NCBI GenBank assembly: GCA_963925675.1
Contig: CAWUSW010000023.1
Location: forward strand, 1-36,195
Direction of reading: 5' to 3'
From: Eutrophocola sp963925675
GTDB lineage: Bacteria; Pseudomonadota; Gammaproteobacteria; Pseudomonadales; Pseudohongiellaceae
DNA length: 36,195 nt
The translations under genes and the position numbers were made by a program. Shown here piece by piece: positions 1-8,324 of the stretch. The notes under the pieces were generated by a model. It was not told the DNA's origin. It did not search any database and was given only the letters and a program-made list of their open reading frames with translations. The stretch's first letter is position 1; every line of letters starts with the position of its first letter.

Positions 1-176
1 ATGCAATCAACAGGGCATACTTCGACACACTGAGATGTCTCAAAATGGCCAACACACTCGGTACACAAGCCAGGATCAATAACGTAAATGAGTTCCCCCA
101 TGGAAATTGCATCGTTGGGACATTCAGGCTCGCAGACATCACAGTTGATACACTCATCCGTGATAATCAATGCCAT
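1..176 (-). CDS. YfhL-type 2[4Fe-4S] ferredoxin, 3' end outside window
   Basis: Small iron-sulfur electron carrier of the YfhL family. Reading from the ATG at 176, the protein opens MALIITDECINCDVCEPECP, which is the CxxCxxCxxxCP motif of a [4Fe-4S] cluster. A second Cys set follows (LCTEC, then CVEVCP), with the insertion between the cysteines that is usual in this family. Only 58 codons are visible because the gene runs off the left edge. The start overlaps the coaD stop by one base (TAATG), so the two genes are probably translated together. A coaD-ferredoxin pair is common in gammaproteobacteria. The partner of the ferredoxin cannot be told from the sequence. Confidence 0.93.
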   Translation of the reverse strand, partial: MALIITDECINCDVCEPECPNDAISMGELIYVIDPGLCTECVGHFETSQCVEVCPVDC

Positions 177-652
177 TAGTTAAACTCCTTCATTGCCTTT
201 ACCACAATAGGTGATACGAAAGCAGAAATGTCACCACCATAAGCGGCAATTTCCCTGACCAGTGTTGAAGAGATATAGGAATACTCTTCATCCGGGGCAA
301 GAAAAAGCGTTTCTATGTCTGGTGCTAAAACCCGGTTCATGCCGACCAATTGAAATTCGTATTCAAAATCTGCGACTGTGCGCAAACCACGCAAAATCAA
401 CTTGGCATTTTGTTTTTTAACAAATTCAGTCAACAAACCTTCAAAGCCGATAACTTCTACATTGTTAATGTGGCCTAGCACTTCACTGGTGACCGAAACT
501 CTTTTCTCCAGTGGTGCGAGTGTTGATTTGAGCTTACTGGAACCCACGGCGACTATTACACGGTCAAATATGGTTGAGGCTCTCTCAACCAGGTCAGTAT
601 GGCCATTGGTAATTGGATTAAATGTGCCTGGATAAACTACGGTTTTCATCAT
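176..652 (-). CDS. coaD: phosphopantetheine adenylyltransferase
   Basis: Catalyses the fourth step of coenzyme A synthesis, joining 4'-phosphopantetheine and ATP to give dephospho-CoA in the cytoplasm. The 158-residue length is normal. Visible family marks are YPGTFNPITNGH near the N-terminus (the nucleotidyltransferase T/HxGH motif), LRGLRTVADFEYEFQ in the middle and YSYISSTLVREIA near the C-terminus. Two ATG codons stand in tandem at the start (MMKTVV), so translation may begin at 649. The ferredoxin gene follows with a one-base overlap. Identification is secure. Confidence 0.97.
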   Translation of the reverse strand: MMKTVVYPGTFNPITNGHTDLVERASTIFDRVIVAVGSSKLKSTLAPLEKRVSVTSEVLGHINNVEVIGFEGLLTEFVKKQNAKLILRGLRTVADFEYEFQLVGMNRVLAPDIETLFLAPDEEYSYISSTLVREIAAYGGDISAFVSPIVVKAMKEFN

Positions 653-732
653 GGAAACTCATGGGGTTATTAAGAGCGCGATTATACATCAAGGTCCCAT
701 GAATAATCATTTATGAGGGGTAGACGTCCATA

Positions 733-749
733 AACAATCTGTTATTGTT
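733..749. promoter_or_regulatory. 17-bp inverted repeat between coaD and the transporter gene
   Basis: AACAAT and ATTGTT are separated by five bases in the 180-base divergent region between coaD and the NSS transporter gene. The shape fits an operator for a dimeric regulator, but no regulator is encoded nearby and chance is not excluded. Confidence 0.25.
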
Positions 750-832
750 GCGGCTGAAGGTCAGTAAGTACTAGCACTGGTTGCTAACAACGACTTAATA
801 AGATTAATCCAAGCGATAAAAAGCACTCGAGA

Positions 833-2200
833 ATGCAAAGCAACAAAAAACATGAAAACTGGTCGTCCCGCTGGCTGTTTGTTATGGCTGCGGTTGGCTC
901 ATCTGTTGGCCTGGCCAATATCTGGCGCTTCCCCTATACCACGGGTGAAAACGGCGGTGGCGCATTTGTTTTTATCTATATCGCCGCGGTGTTTTTTCTT
1001 GCCTTGCCGCTGGTGATTGGTGAATTCATGCTTGGCAGGCGTGGTCAGGACTGTCCACCTGAAGCATTAAAAAAAGTTATCAGGGAAGCTAATGCCAGCC
1101 CTTTCTGGGTAGTCATCGGCTATATGGGTATTTTTACTGCAAGCCTTATTCTTTCTTACTACAGCATGATTGGCGGGGAGACTATTTATTATGCATTTGC
1201 CAATGTGTTTGGTAATTTCTCCCAGATAAACACTGAACAAGCCGCGGCAATTTCCTCAGGTTTTAACGGCAGTTGGTTCACCGTATTGATTGCGCACACA
1301 ACTTTTATGCTTATAACAGTCACTATCTCTGCCAGAGGTATTTCAGGTGGGCTGGAGGCGGCAGTGAAATACATGATGCCGATGTTATTCATTATCCTGA
1401 TTGGCATGGTGGTCTATGCAGCTTTTGCCGGAGAGTTTGCTACTGCTGTGGCTTATTTGTTCACTCCGGATTTCAGTCGTATCACACCGTCAGTGGTCAT
1501 TGAGGCTTTTGGTCAGGCATTCTTTTCGGTAAGCGTGGGCGCCACAACGCTGATGGCATATGGCTCCTATTTATCTAAAAATGATTCCATTACTGATTCG
1601 GCAGCAATGGTTGTCACTGCAGACACCTTGGTGGCAATTCTGGCCGGACTGGCAATATTCCCTATTGTCTTTGCTTTCGGTCTTGATGCTGGTGGCGGCC
1701 CTGCGCTGGTTTTTGAAACGGTGCCGTTGGCATTCGGTAATATGCCGGGCGGCATTATTTTTGGCACCTTATTTTTTGTACTGCTTGCCTTTGCGGCGAT
1801 TACCTCCTCAATTTCCATGCTTGAAGTACCAGTGGCATGGCTTGCCAGTAAAGACAACTGGTCCAGGAAAAAAGCAGCCATTGTCAGTGGTGTCATTATT
1901 TGGCTGATCGGTTTTCTTTCAGTCTTGTCGCTAAATGAGTTGCAGGATTTCCATCCCCTGACGATGGTCGGTATTGAGGGAACGTTCTTTGATCTGTTTG
2001 ATTACCTGACCAGTAATATTATGTTGCCGGTGACTGGTTTGCTTACCGCCTTGTTTGTAGGCTGGGTTGTGCCAAAAGCGATATCCATGGAGGAGTTGAA
2101 AATCCTTCGAGAGCATCACTGTTTCCGTGGTTGGATGATTATGATGCGCTATGGTGTCACTGCAGTGCTTTTTATTGTTTTCTATAATCTGGTTTTTTAG
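833..2200 (+). CDS. sodium-dependent transporter, neurotransmitter:sodium symporter (NSS/SNF) family
   Basis: Inner-membrane symporter that should import an amino acid or related amine together with sodium. The N-terminus has the diagnostic first helix: WLFVMAAVGSSVGLANIWRF followed by PYTTGENGGGAF, which contains the unwound ion and substrate region known from LeuT. About eleven hydrophobic segments are spread over 455 residues, the usual size for bacterial NSS proteins. The chosen ATG lies just before the conserved W-SR-WLF stretch. A RidA-like gene follows after 47 bases on the same strand, which suggests a link with amino-acid metabolism. The substrate cannot be read from the sequence. 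Confidence 0.93.
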   Translation: MQSNKKHENWSSRWLFVMAAVGSSVGLANIWRFPYTTGENGGGAFVFIYIAAVFFLALPLVIGEFMLGRRGQDCPPEALKKVIREANASPFWVVIGYMGIFTASLILSYYSMIGGETIYYAFANVFGNFSQINTEQAAAISSGFNGSWFTVLIAHTTFMLITVTISARGISGGLEAAVKYMMPMLFIILIGMVVYAAFAGEFATAVAYLFTPDFSRITPSVVIEAFGQAFFSVSVGATTLMAYGSYLSKNDSITDSAAMVVTADTLVAILAGLAIFPIVFAFGLDAGGGPALVFETVPLAFGNMPGGIIFGTLFFVLLAFAAITSSISMLEVPVAWLASKDNWSRKKAAIVSGVIIWLIGFLSVLSLNELQDFHPLTMVGIEGTFFDLFDYLTSNIMLPVTGLLTALFVGWVVPKAISMEELKILREHHCFRGWMIMMRYGVTAVLFIVFYNLVF

Positions 2201-2247
2201 AAAGGCCATTTTTAAATCTGATCAAACACACCAGAAGGATATAAAAG

Positions 2248-2640
2248 ATGGTGCAGTCTCTTGTTTCACAAAAACTCATTCCCCCAAAATTTAAGTACAG
2301 CCAGCTGGTCAAGGCCGGGCCTCATTATTATTGCAGCGGTTTGATTGCACTTGATAATGAAAGCGGAGAACTGGTGTCAGGTGGAATTGGTAAGGAAACT
2401 GAAAAAATTCTCGAGAACCTTCAGATACTGGCGCATGAATTTGATTTAACCTGGGAACATCTCGCCTTTGCCAGAGTGTTTACTTCTGACTTTGAACATT
2501 TTTCAGAATTCAACACGGCGTGGGAAACCCTGTTTAATTCTTTGGATACCCCGCCGCCAGCAAGAAGTTCATTAGGCGTTAGTGCTTTGCCACTTAACGC
2601 CAGCATAGAAATTGAATTTACTTTTTATCGGGAAGACTGA
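2248..2640 (+). CDS. RidA/YjgF-family protein (probable reactive imine deaminase)
   Basis: RidA proteins hydrolyse reactive enamine/imine intermediates such as 2-aminoacrylate made by PLP enzymes. At 130 residues the length fits. The C-terminal PPARSSLGVSALPLNASIEIE carries the family Arg (PAR-S) and Glu (IEIE) positions, and SGLIALDNESGELVSGG matches the usual N-terminal half. An AAGGAT Shine-Dalgarno-like sequence lies upstream of the ATG. The gene is close behind the transporter and probably co-transcribed. Several RidA subfamilies exist and some lack the canonical activity, so the exact substrate is open. Confidence 0.88.
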   Translation: MVQSLVSQKLIPPKFKYSQLVKAGPHYYCSGLIALDNESGELVSGGIGKETEKILENLQILAHEFDLTWEHLAFARVFTSDFEHFSEFNTAWETLFNSLDTPPPARSSLGVSALPLNASIEIEFTFYRED

Positions 2641-2702
2641 AACAGTAAAGATACACTGGATGAGGGCCGGGTGTGCACAAAAGTGCCGGTTAGCAGCGTT
2701 AA

Positions 2703-3128
2703 TCAGGCAGGTTTTTGTTTTAAGATATTCTCGTCTTCAAGCAGCCAGCTAAGAGCGGAATCGGTGTCCTGAAAAATCTTCACCTGTTTTTTTGATGAAG
2801 GGTTAAAGTTTCTAATCATTTCATAAACTTTAGCCAGAGTTCTCGCCGGTCTTGAATCTACGAGCAAGGCCAGTTTGGTAACCGTTTCTCTTACATCTTT
2901 TGCAATAGTTAGCGTGGAGAGCTTTTTTAGTTCTGATGCAGTAATGTTGATGTTGGTTATTGACCTGAAGTCCACCATTTCATTGTATTCCAGATAATCT
3001 GGCAAGAATCTCAGCTCTTCCTGGTATGTATTAAATGCTTCCAGAAAAAGCTTCAGCGAAGCCTCTTCAGGTGCAAAGGTAGTAATAATTATTTTATTGT
3101 CATGATCAATTCTGTGTGAAACCAGCAT
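2703..3128 (-). CDS. STAS/SpoIIAA-like small protein of unknown role
   Basis: A 141-residue cytoplasmic protein without signal peptide or membrane segment. The pattern of an initial beta strand (HRIDHDNKIIITTFAP), a central YNEMVDFRSITNINITASEL and a C-terminal VYEMIRNFNPSSKKQVKIF with DSALSWL resembles the STAS/SpoIIAA-like fold found in many marine proteobacterial hypothetical proteins. No catalytic motif is visible. It is convergent with the ridA-like gene and lies 44 bases upstream of rsmD on the plus map, in the same direction. The fold assignment is by general resemblance only. Confidence 0.7.
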   Translation of the reverse strand: MLVSHRIDHDNKIIITTFAPEEASLKLFLEAFNTYQEELRFLPDYLEYNEMVDFRSITNINITASELKKLSTLTIAKDVRETVTKLALLVDSRPARTLAKVYEMIRNFNPSSKKQVKIFQDTDSALSWLLEDENILKQKPA

Positions 3129-3172
3129 CTTTATTACTTTCTAAGCCTTTCGCCTGAACAAAAGCATTTATA

Positions 3173-3766
3173 TTAGTTTATCCCGCGTTCACATACACCA
3201 TAATATACCTGACCCGCTTTCTTGCTTTTCAGGATTCGCCAGGATGGTGGCAGTTCAATATCTTCAAGAGGGTGATCGGTTTCAAGATAAATAGCGCATC
3301 CAGGCGCCAGAAAATTGCCAGCGTCCAGCAAGCGACAACATTCAGGCAGTAAATTTTTGCTATAGGGCGGATCAAGAAAAACAATATCATATAAACCATG
3401 ATTGCCAGGCTGTTCCAGCCAGGACATGCTGTCAGCCAGAATGATTTTCATGGTAGTGCAATTTAGTAAATCGCAGTTATCCTGAAGCATTTGGCTTACC
3501 CGAGATGAGTTGTCAATAGCAGTAACCGCTGACGCTCCCCTGGAACAGGCTTCATAAGCGAGAGCGCCACTTCCAGCGAAAAGATCCAGGCACCTTGCAC
3601 CTGCCATTTTTGCTTGCAGCCAGTTAAAAACAGTTTCTCTGACCCGATCCGGTGTAGGACGCAATGTTTCTACTTCGCTGACAAATGGCAGTTTTCGGCT
3701 GCGCCATTTTCCGGCAATTATGCGAATGATATTTCGGTTTGTATATTTACTGGAATTATTGGTCAT
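3173..3766 (-). CDS. rsmD: 16S rRNA (guanine966-N2)-methyltransferase RsmD
   Basis: Methylates G966 of 16S rRNA during small-subunit assembly, using S-adenosylmethionine. Motifs in order are RIIAGKWRSRKLPF, LRPTPDRVRETVFNWL, the SAM-binding CLDLFAGSGALAYEA, and the catalytic FLDPPYSKN (the N/D-PPY motif of N-methyltransferases). The length of 197 residues is typical. It is transcribed away from ftsY, a common arrangement in gammaproteobacteria. The first ATG at 3766 gives a short unconserved leader, and a later start is possible. Confidence 0.96.
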   Translation of the reverse strand: MTNNSSKYTNRNIIRIIAGKWRSRKLPFVSEVETLRPTPDRVRETVFNWLQAKMAGARCLDLFAGSGALAYEACSRGASAVTAIDNSSRVSQMLQDNCDLLNCTTMKIILADSMSWLEQPGNHGLYDIVFLDPPYSKNLLPECCRLLDAGNFLAPGCAIYLETDHPLEDIELPPSWRILKSKKAGQVYYGVCERGIN

Positions 3767-3839
3767 TAAAGTCGATTACCAACACTGTGGAGACTGGTCA
3801 TGGCTCTGCCAGATATCCCATGGATTTAGTGATGCGCAG

Positions 3840-3871
3840 TGCTATTGTGCCAGATTTTCTATGGCATAGCA
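3840..3871 (+). promoter_or_regulatory. hairpin in the rsmD-ftsY divergent region
   Basis: In the 177-base intergenic region, TGCTAT + GCC can pair with GGC + ATAGCA around an 11-base loop, with a three-base bulge. It lies about 70 bases before the ftsY ATG and could be part of the ftsY leader. No run of T follows, so it is not a typical terminator. Confidence 0.25.
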
Positions 3872-3943
3872 GGGGCAGTGCTGATAGGATAGCGAGCCTC
3901 AATAGCACCATCAAAATGCAGCAGAAATCTCAGAGATTCCTTA

Positions 3944-4948
3944 ATGTTTGGATTTGGCAAAAAGAACCAGGACCAGATAGAAAAGCCCCAGCAAACAGAT
4001 CAACAGGATGCATCAAATGTTTCCTTTTTTGATCGCTTGCGCTCTGGTTTACAAAAAACCCGAAGCAATCTTGGCGAAGGCTTACTTACTCTGCTGTCTG
4101 GCAAGAAAGTAATTGATGCAGAGCTGCTTGAAGCACTGGAAAACCAACTGCTGATTGCAGATGTCGGAATCGAAGCAACAACAAGCATTATTGATGACCT
4201 CACTGCCAGCCTGAAACGCAATCAGCTTCAGGATTCCGGTGCCTTATATGAAGCTTTGCAGGAAAAGTTGCAGGAATTACTGCTTCCCTGTGAAAAACCC
4301 CTGGAGATCCCAAAAGGCACAGGCAAACCCTTTGTGATTTTGATGGTGGGTGTGAACGGTGTTGGTAAAACCACAACCATTGGCAAGCTGGCACGCAAGT
4401 TTCAGGATGAGAAACTCTCTGTGATGCTGGCTGCGGGTGATACTTTCAGAGCAGCAGCAGTGGAGCAGCTTCAGGTTTGGGGCGAGAGGCATGATGTGCC
4501 AGTTGTAGCCCAGCATACCGGGGCTGACAGTGCATCAGTAATTTACGATGCCTACGAATCTGCTGTGGCCAAGAAAGTCGATGTGTTGATTGCGGATACT
4601 GCCGGGCGCTTGCATAACAAGGATAAGCTTATGCAGGAGCTGGAAAAGGTTATCAGGGTCCTGAAAAAGCTGGATCAAGATATACCACAGGAAGTGATGC
4701 TGGTTCTTGATGCGGGGACTGGTCAAAATGGACTCAGCCAGGCTGAACATTTCGGAAAGGCAGTCAACGTTACCGGACTGACTTTGACCAAGCTTGATGG
4801 CACTGCCAAGGGCGGAATGATTTTCTCCATCGCCAGGCACTTTGGTTTACCGATCCGATTCATTGGTATCGGTGAAAAAGCGGATGATCTGAGACCATTC
4901 TCGGCTCGTGATTTTGTAATGGCTCTTTTTGATCAAGGGCAGGAGTAG
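3944..4948 (+). CDS. ftsY: signal recognition particle receptor FtsY
   Basis: GTPase that receives SRP-ribosome complexes at the membrane for insertion of inner-membrane proteins. The 334-residue protein has a charged N-terminal stretch, a helical N domain, and a G domain with VGVNGVGKTTTIGKLA (G1), AAGDTFRAAAVEQL, ADTAGRLHNKDKLM (G3) and TLTKLDGTAKGG (G4). The acidic A domain is short, as in many marine gammaproteobacteria. ftsE begins 29 bases downstream and ftsX overlaps ftsE, so the three likely form one operon. Confidence 0.97.
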   Translation: MFGFGKKNQDQIEKPQQTDQQDASNVSFFDRLRSGLQKTRSNLGEGLLTLLSGKKVIDAELLEALENQLLIADVGIEATTSIIDDLTASLKRNQLQDSGALYEALQEKLQELLLPCEKPLEIPKGTGKPFVILMVGVNGVGKTTTIGKLARKFQDEKLSVMLAAGDTFRAAAVEQLQVWGERHDVPVVAQHTGADSASVIYDAYESAVAKKVDVLIADTAGRLHNKDKLMQELEKVIRVLKKLDQDIPQEVMLVLDAGTGQNGLSQAEHFGKAVNVTGLTLTKLDGTAKGGMIFSIARHFGLPIRFIGIGEKADDLRPFSARDFVMALFDQGQE

Positions 4949-4977
4949 ACTGCAGCCGAATCCGGGCCTGTTTCCAG

Positions 4978-5649
4978 ATGATTAAGTTTGACAGTGTTAG
5001 CAAGCGTTATCCTGGAGGCCACGAAGCACTGACCAATATCGATTTTCACCTGCAGGAAGGTGAATTCGCTTTTCTCACCGGTCATTCTGGTGCCGGAAAA
5101 AGTACCCTGCTTAAACTCATTATGCTCATGGAAAAAGCCAGTACTGGCCAGGTTTTCGTCAATGGGAAAAATCTGAATCGGCTCTCTCGACGTCAAATTC
5201 CTTTCTTTCGTCGCAACATAGGGGTGGTATTTCAAGACCATCAATTGTTGTTCGACCGCAATGTTTTTGAGAATGTTGCCTTACCTCTGCAGATTGCTGG
5301 CTATGACAATCGCGATGCTGCACGGCGGGTGAGAGCTGCGCTAGACAAGGTCGGCCTGTTAAAAAAGGAAAGCCAGAATCCTGTTGCGCTTTCCGGTGGC
5401 GAGCAGCAGCGCGTAGGGATAGCCCGGGCAGTGGTTAATAAACCTGTTTTATTACTGGCGGATGAGCCGACAGGAAATCTGGATCCGAAATTATCCGCAG
5501 AAATTATGAACCTGTTTGAACAGTTTAATCAGGTTGGTTCCAGTGTGCTGATAGCTACCCATGACCTTGGGCTGATTGATAAAGACAGGCATCGAGTTTT
5601 AATACTTGATCGTGGCACCCTGCTGTCAGCAGAAGAAAAGTCAAAATGA
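4978..5649 (+). CDS. ftsE: cell division ATP-binding protein FtsE
   Basis: ABC-type ATPase that, with FtsX, controls peptidoglycan hydrolases at the septum. Walker A is GHSGAGKST, the signature is ALSGGEQQRVGIARA, and Walker B is LLLADEPTGNLD, followed by IATHDLGLID with the switch histidine. FVFQDHQLL-type Q-loop sequence is present as VVFQDHQLLFDRNVFENVA, a stretch characteristic of FtsE. Length 223 is normal. The stop overlaps the ftsX start by four bases (ATGA). Confidence 0.97.
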   Translation: MIKFDSVSKRYPGGHEALTNIDFHLQEGEFAFLTGHSGAGKSTLLKLIMLMEKASTGQVFVNGKNLNRLSRRQIPFFRRNIGVVFQDHQLLFDRNVFENVALPLQIAGYDNRDAARRVRAALDKVGLLKKESQNPVALSGGEQQRVGIARAVVNKPVLLLADEPTGNLDPKLSAEIMNLFEQFNQVGSSVLIATHDLGLIDKDRHRVLILDRGTLLSAEEKSK

Positions 5650-6641
5650 CAAAAAAGCAGCCGACACAAAAAACCAAACCAATGCAGGCGCATTCCAGGG
5701 CTGGTGGGAAAAAACCTCCTGGCCATTCATGGTTTAAGCAATATTTCCAGCAACACCAGTCCGTGGCGGTAGACAGTTTGTCGCGTCTGCTTCAGGAGCC
5801 GGGGTCAAGTATCCTGACATGGTCAGTGATAGGAATCGCCCTTGCGTTGCCGCTATGCCTGTTGCTGTTTTTGCAAAATCTGCAGCAGTTAAACACCAGT
5901 GTTGATGATGCCAGTAATATTTCATTGTTCATGGCAGCGAATATCAGTGAGGCTGAACTGGCAGAATCTCAGGCAACAATTATAGCCATGGCAGAAGTCG
6001 CCGCTGTTTCATTAATCACTGCCGAGCAGGCCCTGACAGAATTTCAGACAACATCCGGCTTTGGCGATGCACTCGAAGGTCTCGACGAGAATCCTCTGCC
6101 AGCGTTACTCATTGTTACTCCCGCTTTGGCAGAATTTGATTTGTTACCTGTGCTTGCCAGCACGCTGGCAGAGATCGAAGGGGTAGATTCGGCTCAGATA
6201 GACCTGGAGTGGATGCGCAGACTCTATGGCATTATCGCACTGGCAGAACGGATCACTGCAGGATTGGCTTTGTTGCTAAGCCTGGGTGTTGTTCTTGCCG
6301 TGGGTAACACCGTGCGTCTGGCGATCGAAAACCGACGCGATGAAATTGTTGTGGTAAAACTGGTTGGTGGCACTGATGCCTATGTTTCAAGACCCTTTCT
6401 TTACACGGGTATTTGGTTTGGCGTGGGCGGCGGCATCATTGCAGGGATACTATCCATTACTGCTTTCGTACTGTTGTCCGGACCTTTTTCGGGGCTGATG
6501 GCTTTGTATGACAGTGAGTTCAGTCTTTCCTGGCTTGGTGTAAGTGACTTGCTCACCTTGTTGATAATAGCCGGAGGCCTTGGTTTGGCCGGGGCCTGGC
6601 TGTCGGTGATAAGGCACCTTAAGCAGATAGAGCCTAGATAG
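5646..6641 (+). CDS. ftsX: cell division protein FtsX
   Basis: Membrane partner of FtsE. A basic, proline-rich cytoplasmic N-terminus of about 65 residues precedes the first membrane helix (WSVIGIALALPLCLLLFL). A periplasmic domain of about 120 residues follows, then three helices in the C-terminal FtsX domain, including LALLLSLGVVLAVGNTVRLA and ENRRDEIVVVKLVGGTDAYV, which is the conserved cytoplasmic loop. The 331-residue length is normal. The gene that usually follows, rpoH, is absent here. Confidence 0.96.
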   Translation: MTKKQPTQKTKPMQAHSRAGGKKPPGHSWFKQYFQQHQSVAVDSLSRLLQEPGSSILTWSVIGIALALPLCLLLFLQNLQQLNTSVDDASNISLFMAANISEAELAESQATIIAMAEVAAVSLITAEQALTEFQTTSGFGDALEGLDENPLPALLIVTPALAEFDLLPVLASTLAEIEGVDSAQIDLEWMRRLYGIIALAERITAGLALLLSLGVVLAVGNTVRLAIENRRDEIVVVKLVGGTDAYVSRPFLYTGIWFGVGGGIIAGILSITAFVLLSGPFSGLMALYDSEFSLSWLGVSDLLTLLIIAGGLGLAGAWLSVIRHLKQIEPR

Positions 6642-6733
6642 CGCAGGTGATTCGCCAATCTATAGATAAGTGATGATCTTGCGATACATCAAGCTGGCTT
6701 TCACAGGATCTGCTTTATCATGACCAGAATTAT

Positions 6734-6744
6734 ATAGTGCTATT
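6734..6744 (+). promoter_or_regulatory. ATAGTGCTATT element upstream of the multicopper oxidase gene
   Basis: This 11-base word lies 40 bases before the oxidase ATG and occurs again at 9701-9711 in the leader of the molybdenum hydroxylase genes. The core ATAGTGCT also stands at 9677-9684 and 26951-26958. It includes a TATAGT that could act as a -10 box. Whether it is an operator, a promoter element or chance is unknown. Confidence 0.25.
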
Positions 6745-6783
6745 CGAGTGCCAATAAGCGCGCTTTATCGAGGGTAAGTCTGA

Positions 6784-8265
6784 ATGAAGCATCCAGTGAG
6801 CGGCGCACCACAATTTTCATTTACGATTTTCCTGTCGCTCGCGTTTTTATCTGGATGTGCAAACACTGAGCAGGGGCAGTCATCCTCTCAAATACCAGCG
6901 CTGGATATACCCTCTTTACGGGCAAGTCAGGTGTCACAGCCGGAAGGCTGGAATGACGACGTGGCACTCACAATTCCTGTTGATCTGAATCCTGATCCCA
7001 ATATTCTTGAAATAGATCTGGAAGCAAAAATAACCAACATGGAAATTATGCCGGGGAAAATCACGCCGGTTTGGACCTATGGCGGATCTTTACCAGGGCC
7101 ACTTATCAGGGCAAAAGTGGGAGATCGGGTAATTATTCATTTCAAGAATAATTTGCCTGATTCCACCAGTATTCATTGGCATGGTTTGCGAGTGCCTAAC
7201 AATATGGATGGCGTACCAGGTGTTACTCAGGACCCGGTTGCTGTAGGTGGTGAATTTACCTATGACTTTATTCTGCAGGACGCCGGAACATTCTGGTATC
7301 ACCCGCATATTAATTCTGCTGCACAAGTTGGCTGGGGAATGTACGGGCCGCTGATAGTGGAAGACCCCAACGACCCGAAAGAGTTTGGTGATGACCTGGT
7401 GCTGGTGTATTCCGATATGAGCCTGGACGAAGATGGCCAGTTCTTGCCTGTGGATATTGGCGGAGCATTCAGTGACCTGTTCGGACGTGAAGGAAATATT
7501 ATTTTGGTGAACGGCAAAGTGCAGCCAAAATTGAAAGTGCGAAAAGGCAAACAACAGCGCTGGCGGGTAATTAATGCGGCTAGAACCCGATATTACACAA
7601 TTCGCTACAAGCGCCAGCCCTTGATCAGGCTGGGCGGAGACAGTGGACTGGCGCAACACACGGAAACGCTGGATCAAATCAAACTGGTTCCTTCAGAGCG
7701 AACCGACTTTGTTTTTACCCCCATTGATGAGCCCGGGACTGTTGACTGGCTCAGGTGGTATCCAACGGAACGCGGTTATGGCAGCACCTTTAACCGCATT
7801 TCTGAAGAGATGATGGAAATTGAAACGGTTAATGAGCCTGCGGTCCTTCCAGAAACTATTCCTTATGCGCTGCGCACCATTGAGCCTATAGATATTACTG
7901 GCGCCAAGGATGTGCTAATCGATCTTACGATTACATTCCCGGATGACAATAGCGTTGAAATGGGTATCAATGGCATCCCTTTTTGGGACTCCAGTCCCCT
8001 TTTAGGCAGGATTGGTGAGACTCAGGTCTGGACTGTTCGCAATGACACAGATTTCAATCACCCTTTTCATTTGCATGGATACTTTTTCCAGGTACTGGAT
8101 GAAAATCGCGTTCCCGAATGGAAAGACTCCGTCGATATTCTGGTGCGCACTGAGCTGAAACTGGCGGTACGTTTTGATGAACGTCCAGGTACCTGGATGT
8201 ATCACTGCCATATCCTGGATCATGCTGAGGTTGGTATGATGGGAACCCTCAGGATCGACCCCTGA
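6784..8265 (+). CDS. multicopper oxidase, predicted lipoprotein
   Basis: Laccase-like enzyme that would oxidise phenols or metal ions and reduce oxygen to water in the periplasm or at the outer membrane. All four copper motifs are visible: HWHG (IHWHGLRVPNNMDGVPG), WYHPH (GTFWYHPHINSAAQVG), HPFHLHG, and HCHILDHAEVGMMG, which supplies the T1 Cys/His and a Met axial ligand. The N-terminus has a hydrophobic stretch ending in LSGC with Cys25 as the predicted lipid anchor. Length is 493 residues. GAGGG before the ATG supports the start. The gene stands alone behind ftsX with its own 142-base upstream region, so a recent insertion at this site is plausible. The substrate is not deducible. Confidence 0.93.
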   Translation: MKHPVSGAPQFSFTIFLSLAFLSGCANTEQGQSSSQIPALDIPSLRASQVSQPEGWNDDVALTIPVDLNPDPNILEIDLEAKITNMEIMPGKITPVWTYGGSLPGPLIRAKVGDRVIIHFKNNLPDSTSIHWHGLRVPNNMDGVPGVTQDPVAVGGEFTYDFILQDAGTFWYHPHINSAAQVGWGMYGPLIVEDPNDPKEFGDDLVLVYSDMSLDEDGQFLPVDIGGAFSDLFGREGNIILVNGKVQPKLKVRKGKQQRWRVINAARTRYYTIRYKRQPLIRLGGDSGLAQHTETLDQIKLVPSERTDFVFTPIDEPGTVDWLRWYPTERGYGSTFNRISEEMMEIETVNEPAVLPETIPYALRTIEPIDITGAKDVLIDLTITFPDDNSVEMGINGIPFWDSSPLLGRIGETQVWTVRNDTDFNHPFHLHGYFFQVLDENRVPEWKDSVDILVRTELKLAVRFDERPGTWMYHCHILDHAEVGMMGTLRIDP

Positions 8266-8324
8266 AGCACCAAGCAGACACTGGCAGTTAGCAATTTAGA
8301 GCAAAGCATCAAGGAGTATTTGCT

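Noticed and set aside
2661..2690. CCGG ... CCGG hairpin between the ridA-like and STAS-like genes considered as a terminator
   Set aside because: The inner stem is only four bases, the outer arms need a bulge, and no T run follows on either side.
7090..7677. 195-codon minus-strand frame within the multicopper oxidase gene
   Set aside because: The plus strand holds all four copper motifs; the antisense frame has no protein-like features.
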